DNA of 52,712 nucleotides from NCBI GenBank assembly GCA_944390025.1, contig CALXOK010000008.1, forward strand, positions 1 through 52,712. Reading direction: 5' to 3'. The DNA comes from an uncultured Spirochaetales bacterium (GTDB lineage: Bacteria; Spirochaetota; Spirochaetia; Sphaerochaetales; Sphaerochaetaceae). Of the stretch, positions 17,458-25,835 are shown piece by piece; position 1 is the stretch's first letter, and each line of letters begins with the position of its first letter. A model generated the notes under the pieces. The model made no database searches. It saw only the letters and a program-made list of their open reading frames with translations, and was not told the DNA's origin. The position numbers and the translations under genes were made by a program.

Positions 17458-18608
17458 GCATCGAACCACTTGCCTCTCTGACTCTGCTCAATCCTGTCGT
17501 TGAGGTGCTCCGGCTTGAGGATTTCATTGGCACAGTCAAGAGCGAAGTTGTCGCTCATTCCGGCCACATAGTCCAGCACCAGTCTGCTTATATCACCCTC
17601 GCGCTCTATATAACGGTCCTTAAGCTCGACAAGGTGCGCATAGAAACCGGCCGCAAGCATGTTTTTCTCATCATCGTAGCCCTTCTTGTCATAACCATAT
17701 GAGGAAACAAGCTCATCCAGATAGGAGACAATCAGACGCATCAGTCTGGTGAAGTAACGCGTGTAGCCTTCCAGGATTTCATTGCGGTAGATATAACGGT
17801 AATTGTAATCCTTCATCTCGAGCACTGCGGCGAAAATGTCATCGGAGAACCCGATTCCCCTATCAGGTGATGACGATGTGATTATGTCATTGACAAGGTT
17901 GTTTATGATTTCGCTGTTGCTGCTTCCAATCAGTTTCACCACCTCACTGTCCACAGGAGGCGCATCATCAAGAAGCCCGAGGCGGCGGGCATCCTCCCAG
18001 TCGCGGCCAAGGTATGCGATGGAATCAGAGAAGCGGACAACCACGCCTTCCCAGGTTGAAGGGACAAGACCATGGATTGAGGTTATCGCATCAAGGTCCT
18101 TGACTTCACCTGATGGTATGATGCGCTGAACGAACTTCTCGCCGCAGTGAGAGACAATGCCATCCTCTACCGCATAGCAGAGATTGAGACCCCGCCCATG
18201 ATTTGCAAGCATCCTCACGACTCTCAGTGAATTCACCTCGTGCTGGAATACCCCCAGCCCCCTTTCCCTGAACAGGCTGCTGATTATTCTCTCTCCGACA
18301 TGGCCGAAAGGAGTGTGCCCCAGGTCATGCCCCATGCCGATTGCCCAGCTCAGCTCACTGTCGAGCCCAAGGGGGCGGCAGATTGTCGAGGCGATGGATG
18401 CTACATGCAGCACATGCTCCATCCTCGTGCAGATATGGTCATTGGCAGGTGCGAAGAAAACCTGAGTCTTGTGCTTCAGGCGTGAAAACGGTGATGAATG
18501 TATGATTGCAGTGGTATCGCGGTAGTAGGCTCCGCGTATGTCTTCCTTTCTTTCTCTCTCTCGTCTGGTAAGCAGTGAGCCATCAAGAGGGTTGATAAAC
18601 TTTTCCAT
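17454..18608 (-). CDS. dgt: Deoxyguanosinetriphosphate triphosphohydrolase-like (HD domain)
   Basis: This 384-residue HD-domain enzyme splits dNTPs to nucleosides and triphosphate. The metal motif is present as RMEHVLHV with GHDLGHTPFGH, preceded by HSSPFSRLKHKTQVF, typical of the bacterial dNTPase group. The ATG at 18608 lies 6 nt after an extended -10 TGC-TATGAT, so the mRNA is probably leaderless. It converges with nrdR with overlapping stops. Together they suggest local control of dNTP pools. Confidence 0.93.
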   Translation of the reverse strand: MEKFINPLDGSLLTRRERERKEDIRGAYYRDTTAIIHSSPFSRLKHKTQVFFAPANDHICTRMEHVLHVASIASTICRPLGLDSELSWAIGMGHDLGHTPFGHVGERIISSLFRERGLGVFQHEVNSLRVVRMLANHGRGLNLCYAVEDGIVSHCGEKFVQRIIPSGEVKDLDAITSIHGLVPSTWEGVVVRFSDSIAYLGRDWEDARRLGLLDDAPPVDSEVVKLIGSSNSEIINNLVNDIITSSSPDRGIGFSDDIFAAVLEMKDYNYRYIYRNEILEGYTRYFTRLMRLIVSYLDELVSSYGYDKKGYDDEKNMLAAGFYAHLVELKDRYIEREGDISRLVLDYVAGMSDNFALDCANEILKPEHLNDRIEQSQRGKWFDA

Positions 18609-18667
18609 GTGCCCATCATAGCATGAATATGCTGTCCAAAAGGAGTATTTTGCTTTATATTTAACCT

Positions 18668-19120
18668 ATGGTTCAGTACATAGTCCCGCTTTCATCCCTG
18701 CTGCTGTCCTTTCTGGCAACCCTTGCCTGCCTGAGGTTCATCTTCTCACGTCAGGGACTTTTCTGGATAATCCCGGTTGTGGTCTCCGTACTGCTTACCA
18801 TGAGCAACGGCTTCAACATCTTTCTGCCGGCTGTCTCTCTGCTGCCGCTGACCAGCTCAGCCCAGCTGTTTTCCCTCTTCCTTTCCTTCTTCTGGTACAT
18901 GATGATTGTGACCTTCCACTACGCATTGAAAAGGAAGGTCAGCCGTAACCGCTTCCTCAATGACATGAAAAAGAACTATACGGAATCCAGCTTCATCGAA
19001 AAAGCGGAAAACAGGGACTACAGGATATTCACCAGAAGAAAGAAGAAAAAGACAATGAATTCGTACTACCAGCCGGAGATCGGAGAATACCATAATGATA
19101 CCGGGTCTCTGGACGAGTGA
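18668..19120 (+). CDS. Hypothetical small membrane protein
   Basis: I do not recognise this 150-residue protein. The first 95 residues hold three hydrophobic segments, and the last 55 are charged with a KRKV patch and RRKKKK, so the tail should be cytoplasmic. A -10 TATATT (18656-18661) ends 6 nt before the ATG, again leaderless in type. It is divergent from dgt and followed by the aroK promoter region. Confidence 0.65.
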   Translation: MVQYIVPLSSLLLSFLATLACLRFIFSRQGLFWIIPVVVSVLLTMSNGFNIFLPAVSLLPLTSSAQLFSLFLSFFWYMMIVTFHYALKRKVSRNRFLNDMKKNYTESSFIEKAENRDYRIFTRRKKKKTMNSYYQPEIGEYHNDTGSLDE

Positions 19121-19163
19121 CACTGATTGAAGTTATAATTTTCCCTCAATCAGGAGGTCTCAG

Positions 19164-19685
19164 GTGAATTTATTCATCACAGGTTTGAAGCACTCTGGCA
19201 AAAGCACATTCGCACCGATGCTGGCAAAGAGGATGTCACTTGTCTGTGCTGACAGTGACGATCTCATCCTGTCCTCTCTCAAGCTGGATTCAATCAGGGA
19301 ATTCTACCGCAGTGAAGGCAAAGAGAGATTCTTGGAAGAAGAAGCCAGATGCGTGAAAAGTTTCTGTGAAAGCCATAAAGACGGATTCATTCTCTCTCTT
19401 GGAGGAGGGGCTGCAGATAACACCGGCCTCATGGATTACATGAAAGCTGAGGGAAAGATTGTCTACATAGTCAGAGACGAGAGAATCCTTCTGGAGAGAA
19501 TCCTGAAAAAAGGCGTGCCTCCTTTTCTGGACCAGAATGACATCAGCGGATCATTTCACAGGATTTACACCTCAAGGGACGCAGTTTACAGGAAATACGC
19601 ATCCCTCATCATCACACTTGGAGAATACGGGGACAAGGAAGAGACCTGTGACCTGATTCTCTCCCGTATCAAGGAGGCTTTCTGA
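19164..19685 (+). CDS. aroK: Shikimate kinase
   Basis: This 173-residue kinase phosphorylates shikimate at the 3-OH. It has a P-loop GLKHSGKST (7-15), the shikimate-binding DSDD in place of the usual DxD, and LSLGGGAADN. The start is GTG 19164, placed 6 nt after a perfect AGGAGG. A TATAAT (19134-19139) with TGGACG 18 nt upstream is a good promoter. It overlaps aroC by one base (TGATG), so it heads an operon of aroK, aroC, the XPB-like helicase and its partner. Confidence 0.88.
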   Translation: MNLFITGLKHSGKSTFAPMLAKRMSLVCADSDDLILSSLKLDSIREFYRSEGKERFLEEEARCVKSFCESHKDGFILSLGGGAADNTGLMDYMKAEGKIVYIVRDERILLERILKKGVPPFLDQNDISGSFHRIYTSRDAVYRKYASLIITLGEYGDKEETCDLILSRIKEAF

Positions 19686-20749
19686 TGGCAGGTAACAGTA
19701 TCGGCACAATCCTTCGTCTGACGACATTCGGTGAATCTCATGGCCCTGCTCTGGGAGGTGTCCTGGACGGCTTTCCTGCAGGAATCCTGATTGATGAGGA
19801 CTTCATCAGCTGTGAGATGGAAAGGCGCAGGCCTGGAAGGAACCGCTTCTCGACACAGAGGAATGAACAAGACCGCATCAGCTTCCTGTCCGGCATCATG
19901 GAAGGACGGAGCACAGGCACTCCCCTTGCATTCATGATTGCCAACGAGAACCAGAAAAGTCATGACTACAGCCAGATAAAGGACATATACCGCCCGTCCC
20001 ACGCGGATTACACATACAGCATGAAGTATGGCAATGTGGACTGGCGCGGTGGCGGCAGAAGCAGCGGACGCGAGACATCGGCGCGTGTTGCTGCAGGTGC
20101 GCTTGCCAAGCTCTTCCTGAAAGAGAAAGGGATTGAGATCCATGCGGGTATCAGGGCAATCGGACGCATCAAGGATGAAAGCGATGATTTCTCCTGGCCG
20201 TTCGGCAATGACTTTGACGCCGTGAATTCCAGCTTTGTCAAGGCTTTTCAGGATGAGATAGACAGGGCCCGTGAGGACTGTGACAGTGTCGGCGGCATCA
20301 TCGAGTGCCGCATATTCAATCTGCCTGCAGGACTCGGGGATCCGGTATTTGACCGTCTCGAAGCCGGACTTGCCAAGGCAATGCTTTCCATCGGAGCCTG
20401 CAAGGGCTTTGAATACGGCCTCGGTTTCCGGAGTACATCCATGAGGGCCAGTGAAATAAATGATGAGATGTGCTTGAAAGACGGAAAGGCACACTTCATC
20501 ACAAACAACAGCGGAGGAATCTTAGGAGGAATAAGCACAGGAGAATGTGTCACCTTCCGTGCCGCATTCAAGCCGACTCCTTCCATAAGCAGGCCGCAGA
20601 GGACAGTCACAAAGGATGGACATGAGACCATTATTGAAATAAAAGGCAGGCATGACCCGTGCATCGTTCCCCGTGCCGTTGTCGTTGTTGAGGCGATGGC
20701 GGCTCTGACTGTCGCGGATTTCTATCTGAGATGGAAAGCCTATGAGTGA
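19685..20749 (+). CDS. aroC: Chorismate synthase
   Basis: A 354-residue FMN-dependent enzyme that makes chorismate from EPSP. Signatures are GESHGPALGG near the start, RRPGRNRFSTQR, YRPSHADYTYSMKYG, GGRSSGRETSARVAAGA, NNSGGILGGISTG and GRHDPCIVPRAV. Its last 8 bases overlap the start of the helicase gene. Normal length. Confidence 0.97.
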   Translation: MAGNSIGTILRLTTFGESHGPALGGVLDGFPAGILIDEDFISCEMERRRPGRNRFSTQRNEQDRISFLSGIMEGRSTGTPLAFMIANENQKSHDYSQIKDIYRPSHADYTYSMKYGNVDWRGGGRSSGRETSARVAAGALAKLFLKEKGIEIHAGIRAIGRIKDESDDFSWPFGNDFDAVNSSFVKAFQDEIDRAREDCDSVGGIIECRIFNLPAGLGDPVFDRLEAGLAKAMLSIGACKGFEYGLGFRSTSMRASEINDEMCLKDGKAHFITNNSGGILGGISTGECVTFRAAFKPTPSISRPQRTVTKDGHETIIEIKGRHDPCIVPRAVVVVEAMAALTVADFYLRWKAYE

Positions 20750-22382
20750 AAGGCCTCTTATTGTCCAGTCTGACCTGACACTGCTTCTGGATGTCCACTG
20801 CCCTGACAGTGACAGTGCACGCTCTGAGATCAGCCCTTTTTGCGAGCTTATCCGCAGTCCGGAGCACCTTCACACTTTCCAGTTAAGCAGCATAAGCCTG
20901 TGGAACGCCTGCAGCGCCGGGCTTGATGCCAGGTCCATCACAGGAACTCTTGAGAAGTGGTCCCGGTTTGACATACCGGAGACAGTCACCTACTTCATCA
21001 ATGACAACTGCTCACGCTATGGAATCATAAGTTTCCTTCCTCTGGATGGAAGTTTCTTCACAATCTCATTCAGCAACGACAGATACAGACGTCAGGTACT
21101 TGCCCTGAAGGCGGTGCAGAATCTCATTGCCAGCCAGGATGATGAAATCAGAGTCCCGATGCAGCACAGAGGAGACTTAAAGGTGATTCTGACCGACAAC
21201 GGCTTCCCTGTTGATGACTGCATCCCTCTGGTCAAAGGTCTTCCTCTGGACATCAGTCTCAGAGAATCGGAAAGCTTTTCTGTCAGGGACTATCAGAAAG
21301 ACAGCGTGAAGGCCTTTCTCGGAGATGGAAGACCGGGGCTCGGGTACGGAGTCATCGTCCTGCCCTGCGGAAGCGGAAAGACAATAACAGGTCTTGCTGC
21401 AATGTCTGAGATAAAGACAAGCACCCTGATTCTCGCTCCGAACGTTGCAGCCCTTCACCAGTGGAAAAGAGAACTTCTTACCAAGACAACCATCAGCGAG
21501 GATGACATAGGAGAGTATTCTGCTGACAGAAAGGATATAAGGAAGGTGACACTGTGCACCTACTCCATGCTTGTGTACAGGAACACCACAGACGACGAGT
21601 ACCACAACTTCAATGCAATCGCCTCTTATCCCTGGGGCTTTGTGATTTACGATGAAGTGCACATGCTTCCCGCCCCTGTTTTCCGCCTGTCAGCATCCCT
21701 TCAGTCGGTGTACCGTCTCGGCCTCACTGCCACACTTATCAGAGAGGACGGGAGGGAAAAGGAAGTCTTCTCCCTTGTCGGGCCGAAACGCTATGACGTT
21801 CCATGGGCAGAGCTTGAGAGGCAGGGTTTCATCGCCACTGCATACTGCCACGAAATAAGGATATCGCTGAGTGAAGATGCTGAACTTGATTATGCCCTCG
21901 CTCCGCGCAGCAGGAAGATAGTCATTGCCGCGAAGAACAAAAGCAAGCTGCCGGTCATTGAGTATCTGCTTGAGCGCCATCAGGGACAGCAGATTCTCAT
22001 AATCGGGCAGTATATCGACCAGCTTGAGGAAATCCAGAAGCGTTTCAGTTTTCCCCTGATTACTGGAAGCATGAGCAACAGGAGGCGTGAGGAACTGTAT
22101 CAGGATTTCCGTGATGGCAGGATTCAGGTGCTCATTGTCTCAAAGGTGGCCAACTATGCAATCGACCTTCCTGATGCAAGTGTCGCAATCCAGGTGTCAG
22201 GCACCTTCGGCAGCCGTCAGGAAGAGGCTCAGCGGCTTGGAAGGATACTCCGTCCGAAGTCGGTTGACAGCCACTTCTACACCCTCGTGACCAGACATAC
22301 GAGCGAGGAGGACTTCTCCCTCAACAGGCAGAAATTCCTCATAGAACAAGGCTATAAGTACGAAATTGTCAGCTGGGATTGA
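20742..22382 (+). CDS. XPB/Rad25-like SF2 DNA helicase
   Basis: This 546-residue helicase has an N-terminal Helicase_C_3/damage-recognition-like region (about 1-170) and two RecA-like lobes. Motifs: PCGSGKT (208-214), DEVH (304-307), TATLIREDGRE with the XPB RED motif at 334-336, and EAQRLGRILRP. The RED motif separates XPB from ordinary DEAD/DEAH helicases. XPB opens DNA in eukaryotic repair and transcription; the bacterial role is not settled. The ATG overlaps the aroC stop by 8 bp, and the partner gene starts 4 nt after its stop. Confidence 0.85.
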   Translation: MSERPLIVQSDLTLLLDVHCPDSDSARSEISPFCELIRSPEHLHTFQLSSISLWNACSAGLDARSITGTLEKWSRFDIPETVTYFINDNCSRYGIISFLPLDGSFFTISFSNDRYRRQVLALKAVQNLIASQDDEIRVPMQHRGDLKVILTDNGFPVDDCIPLVKGLPLDISLRESESFSVRDYQKDSVKAFLGDGRPGLGYGVIVLPCGSGKTITGLAAMSEIKTSTLILAPNVAALHQWKRELLTKTTISEDDIGEYSADRKDIRKVTLCTYSMLVYRNTTDDEYHNFNAIASYPWGFVIYDEVHMLPAPVFRLSASLQSVYRLGLTATLIREDGREKEVFSLVGPKRYDVPWAELERQGFIATAYCHEIRISLSEDAELDYALAPRSRKIVIAAKNKSKLPVIEYLLERHQGQQILIIGQYIDQLEEIQKRFSFPLITGSMSNRRREELYQDFRDGRIQVLIVSKVANYAIDLPDASVAIQVSGTFGSRQEEAQRLGRILRPKSVDSHFYTLVTRHTSEEDFSLNRQKFLIEQGYKYEIVSWD

Positions 22383-22386
22383 ATCT

Positions 22387-24174
22387 ATGAACGCACTTGA
22401 GACACATCTGATGACACTTGAAGCAAATGAGTTCCTGGATACAGCCTCGCTGTACCTCGGTCCTGTCAGCATGCCGTACAACAAGCACAGTCTCATTAGC
22501 AGCCTTGTCTCATTCTTCTCTCAGCCCCTGGTGAAGGAAAACCTAATTTCTTCCATCACGGATGAGGAAAGCCGCATCCTTTCTCTCGTAAGCTGTTTTC
22601 AGCCTGTAAGGCAGGAGCGTCTTGAAGCCCTTTACACAGGAGCACATGCGAAAAGCTTCACACGGTGTGTCAGAAACCTTTTAAAACGCACCCTGCTCCT
22701 TTTTGATGAGGACCACTGCCTCAATCTCAACAGCAGCCTTGACTATTCAGCGGTTCTCAATGCTGAGGTCTTCAGCCAGAGCAGGAAGAGTGAAAAGAGG
22801 AATGTTAGGCTGAAGGAAACACTTAAAGCCTTTGCCTCTGTCGTAAACACTGAACATATGGGTGCAAGTACCCACAGCCAGAAGCGGACAGTCAGGGCCC
22901 ATCAGGATGCCTTTGTCCTGCTGAGCCCAGAAGAGACAGAGACTCTCTTTTCTTCTTTCATCTCTGCCTGTCTTTCCTGCGGTGCAATGTATATCGAGGC
23001 GGAAAGCGTTCTCATTGATAAAGACAGGATGCTTTCATTCTTCTCTATGAGTGTGAATGAAATAAAGGCAGTACTTCTTGCTGGAGGAAAGGCGGATGAA
23101 CAGGCCATGCATCTGGTTGCCCTCGCATCAGAGTTGAGAGCAGAAGAGGCAATACGGTTTTACCGAGCTGTCTATGAAGATGCAGATGAGGATAAGGAAA
23201 TATACGAACGTCTCATAAAGCTTGATTTCATCATGAGCGACGATGAAGAGTGTTCACAGTCTGACATCATCATTCAGGATGACCTGAGCATCCGCTCTAC
23301 CGGCACCAGTCCTGACAGCATAATTTTTCTTTTCTCCACTGTGGCTCTTGTGGACAGGATGCTCACCTACACTATATCAAAAGAAAGCGTGAAAGCCGCA
23401 TTCGACTGCAAGCTGAGTCTGGACGAAATTTTCTCAGCCATAGGAGAATGCAGTGGTACGATGCGCACGCAGCTCGAGGACTGGAGAGATCAGTACGACA
23501 GAATCTGCCTGTATGACTGTATCTGCCTCGTGACAGATGAGAGAAATGCCCGCCTTATTGAGAATCTTCCGCTTCTGCAGATACATATAATCAGGAAAAT
23601 CGGCCAGAACGCATTTCTTTTCAGAAAGTCAACGCAGGCCCAGTGGCGGAGGATTCTTGTCTACAGCGGCTTTGACATGCTCGGCAAGACGGAATGCGAA
23701 AAAGAAGAGGAAAGCGTAGAGGAAAACAACGATGAGACACACAGTACAGTCACCAGCGCCTTCCTGCTGTCTCAGCTTCCAGAACACCGTCAGGAAAGAT
23801 CTTTGCAATGGAAGGAAAAGCTTGAAAAGGCGGTGAACGAAAAGGCCGGAGAGGAGAACCGCCAGGCCTATCTAGACCTTCTTTCCTCTGGCTGTCTTCT
23901 TTCCCCGTCCCAGATTGTCCCAGGCAGAATCTTTCCTGTGGCACGCAGCGCATCAGGTTTTGACTACAGCCAGAAGCTGGCTCTGATCAGGCAGGCAGTA
24001 AAGGACAGCTGCTCGCTTTATGAAATCACATATGCTTCTGGCAAGGTGACAGGAACCATAGAGGAGCTTAAGAAGGGCTCTGACGACTACATCCTCACTC
24101 TGCTCACACAGGAGGGAAAGAGCATCGAATTTTCTGTAGGACTGATTTTCCGTATCCGCCAGATTCTCAGCTGA
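22387..24174 (+). CDS. Unknown partner of XPB-like helicase
   Basis: This is a 595-residue, mostly helical protein I cannot assign to a named family. Its N-terminal part (about 1-130) looks like winged-helix DNA-binding segments (EESRILSLVSCFQ, then RLEALYTG, then VRNLLKRTLLLFD). The C-terminal 60 residues resemble a small WYL/SH3-like beta domain (LYEITYASGKVTGTIEELK). Bacterial XPB genes are commonly paired with a Helicase_C_3-type protein, and this gene occupies that position. Start ATG 22387 lies 4 nt after the helicase stop; an earlier in-frame TTG (22366) is less likely. It overlaps the convergent aroDE by 8 bp. Confidence 0.6.
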   Translation: MNALETHLMTLEANEFLDTASLYLGPVSMPYNKHSLISSLVSFFSQPLVKENLISSITDEESRILSLVSCFQPVRQERLEALYTGAHAKSFTRCVRNLLKRTLLLFDEDHCLNLNSSLDYSAVLNAEVFSQSRKSEKRNVRLKETLKAFASVVNTEHMGASTHSQKRTVRAHQDAFVLLSPEETETLFSSFISACLSCGAMYIEAESVLIDKDRMLSFFSMSVNEIKAVLLAGGKADEQAMHLVALASELRAEEAIRFYRAVYEDADEDKEIYERLIKLDFIMSDDEECSQSDIIIQDDLSIRSTGTSPDSIIFLFSTVALVDRMLTYTISKESVKAAFDCKLSLDEIFSAIGECSGTMRTQLEDWRDQYDRICLYDCICLVTDERNARLIENLPLLQIHIIRKIGQNAFLFRKSTQAQWRRILVYSGFDMLGKTECEKEEESVEENNDETHSTVTSAFLLSQLPEHRQERSLQWKEKLEKAVNEKAGEENRQAYLDLLSSGCLLSPSQIVPGRIFPVARSASGFDYSQKLALIRQAVKDSCSLYEITYASGKVTGTIEELKKGSDDYILTLLTQEGKSIEFSVGLIFRIRQILS

Positions 24175-25606
24175 TTTCGATTGCAACGTTTCTCGGATAA
24201 TGATAGCCGGTGAAAGCCTCAAACTGGAGCCGGCCCTGAGCGATGAGCATCTCCTTTCCATAGTGAAGGGTGCACCCCGCCGCCTGAGCATCAGAAAGGA
24301 ATTTAGTCTTCTCAGGCTTTGTGATGATGTCATAGCAGATTTCCCTGCCGGTGAAGCGGAAGCCCTCAACAGGATTTTCCCAGCTGTTGTAACCGACAGT
24401 GGTCGTCTGGACAATGAGATCGACCTGACCTTCATAGTTTTTGAAATTCTCAAGCTTGTCGAACTGGCAGATATTGATCTGTGCGATGCGCTCAGCCCTG
24501 GAGAGAGTCCTGTTGAGAATGGTGACTTTCACATTCCGGTTCCTCAGAGCCCATACAATGGCATTGGAGGCACCTCCTGCACCGATGACGAGGGCACTGT
24601 GAATCCTTCCCTCCTCTATGTCCTTCTCAATCGGAGCAAGGAAGCCGTAATAGTCAGTGTTGATGGCCTTCCACATGCCTGGCATCCTGACAACCGTGTT
24701 GCAGGCCCCGATTTGCTTGACTTCCCTTGTAATATTCCCGCAGTAGGAAAGTACCTCAACCTTATAAGGAACAGTGACGCTGAAGCCACGCATCTTCAGG
24801 TTTTCGGCAAGGACGAAGAAGCTCCTGACTGAATCCGCAAGGAATGGCACATAGATTGCGTTGTACTTTATACCCCTGAAACCGGGATTGTGAATATAAG
24901 GAGAAAGGGAGTCTGTCACATTGTTCCCGATAATCCCGTAGATAGCGGTCTTGTCGTCGACCTGATCCGCACGATAAAGGGTCTTGAGAAGCTTCGCTGA
25001 AAGCTGACCCGGCGCGACCTCGCTGTCAGAACAGAATGTGAGCATGGAGCCCATGCGCTTGTAAAGGATGCGGGTGGCAATTCCGTAAGGCCCCATGCCG
25101 ATGATTATCTTGTCAGTGCCGGCAAGTTCCTTCTGTGCATTGAAAAGCGTTATGACATCAGCAATCGAGCGCGGAGTGACAGCGACCTTTGCGACATCAG
25201 CACGGCGGCCCAGCTGCTGGATGCGGCTGAAAATGTCATCAGGGACTTTCTCGAAGTCATGCAGAGAGCGTATGATTTTTATCCCGCGGGATTCAGCCTT
25301 CTCATCAACTTCCCCCTTCTTGACATCCTCCTCGATGTCCACATAGCTGAAGTCACCGTCCATCGCATTGATAAGCTGCTGACGGCGCACCCTCTCTGAA
25401 AGAGCACACTTCCCCCCGTCCTGAACCCTTCTGTTGGTTACAATGCAGGGGATGCCTGCAAGAGAAGGAAATGTGGAGGCTTTCGCGCACTCATCCTTGG
25501 TAAGATAATCCAGCCGGAGCTCGGCCATGTCTATGTATTCGCGCTGCGCCTTAACTTTTTCGACACAGGCGGCTATTGTTGTCTCAGAGAGAGTAAGACA
25601 GATCAA
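24167..25606 (-). CDS. aroDE: Bifunctional 3-dehydroquinate dehydratase/shikimate dehydrogenase
   Basis: The 479-residue product fuses two shikimate steps. Residues 1-215 are type I DHQ dehydratase with the catalytic His in RSLHDFEKVP and the Schiff-base Lys in VAKVAVTP. Residues from about 220 are AroE with SLSPYIHN, VTVPYKVE (catalytic Lys), IGACNTVV, INTDYYGF and the NADP loop GAGGASNA. Such fusions are known in plants, chlamydiae and some spirochaetes. I start at TTG 25606 because AAGGAG lies 7 nt before it; the GTG at 25633 is inside the inverted repeat. It converges with the XPB partner gene. Confidence 0.92.
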   Translation of the reverse strand: MICLTLSETTIAACVEKVKAQREYIDMAELRLDYLTKDECAKASTFPSLAGIPCIVTNRRVQDGGKCALSERVRRQQLINAMDGDFSYVDIEEDVKKGEVDEKAESRGIKIIRSLHDFEKVPDDIFSRIQQLGRRADVAKVAVTPRSIADVITLFNAQKELAGTDKIIIGMGPYGIATRILYKRMGSMLTFCSDSEVAPGQLSAKLLKTLYRADQVDDKTAIYGIIGNNVTDSLSPYIHNPGFRGIKYNAIYVPFLADSVRSFFVLAENLKMRGFSVTVPYKVEVLSYCGNITREVKQIGACNTVVRMPGMWKAINTDYYGFLAPIEKDIEEGRIHSALVIGAGGASNAIVWALRNRNVKVTILNRTLSRAERIAQINICQFDKLENFKNYEGQVDLIVQTTTVGYNSWENPVEGFRFTGREICYDIITKPEKTKFLSDAQAAGCTLHYGKEMLIAQGRLQFEAFTGYHYPRNVAIEIS

Positions 25607-25618
25607 AACATGTCTCCT

Positions 25619-25637
25619 TATAGTGCACTCCACTATA
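25619..25637. repeat. Inverted repeat upstream of aroDE start
   Basis: TATAGTG and CACTATA are perfect 7-bp arms around 5 nt, just upstream of the AAGGAG ribosome binding site of aroDE. On the minus strand TATAGT also looks like a -10 box. It could be an operator or an mRNA hairpin. Confidence 0.4.
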
Positions 25638-25798
25638 CTTCCTTATGCAGAAAATTGCAAGCAAAGTGAATAACTATTCAAATTAATGCAATCTTCAGGT
25701 TAATTGCTGTATTGATAAGGAATTTGTATGCGCTGATGCCATGAAAGGCCGGCAGTCTGTCTCTTGTGGAGAAGAAGATGCCTGAAGCCGCAACCATA

Positions 25799-25826
25799 TT
25801 GCCCATAAGCGCTCACAACTGATAAT
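25799..25826 (+). promoter_or_regulatory. Promoter of ABC-F gene
   Basis: -35 TTGCCC (25799-25804), 16-nt spacer, -10 GATAAT (25821-25826). Start predicted about 3 nt before the ATG. No other gene is seen in the 25638-25835 gap. Confidence 0.45.
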
Positions 25827-25835
25827 GTAGTCACC

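Noticed and set aside
19586..20494. 302-codon frame opposite aroC
   Set aside because: It is antisense to the well-conserved chorismate synthase; no start signal and no family resemblance.
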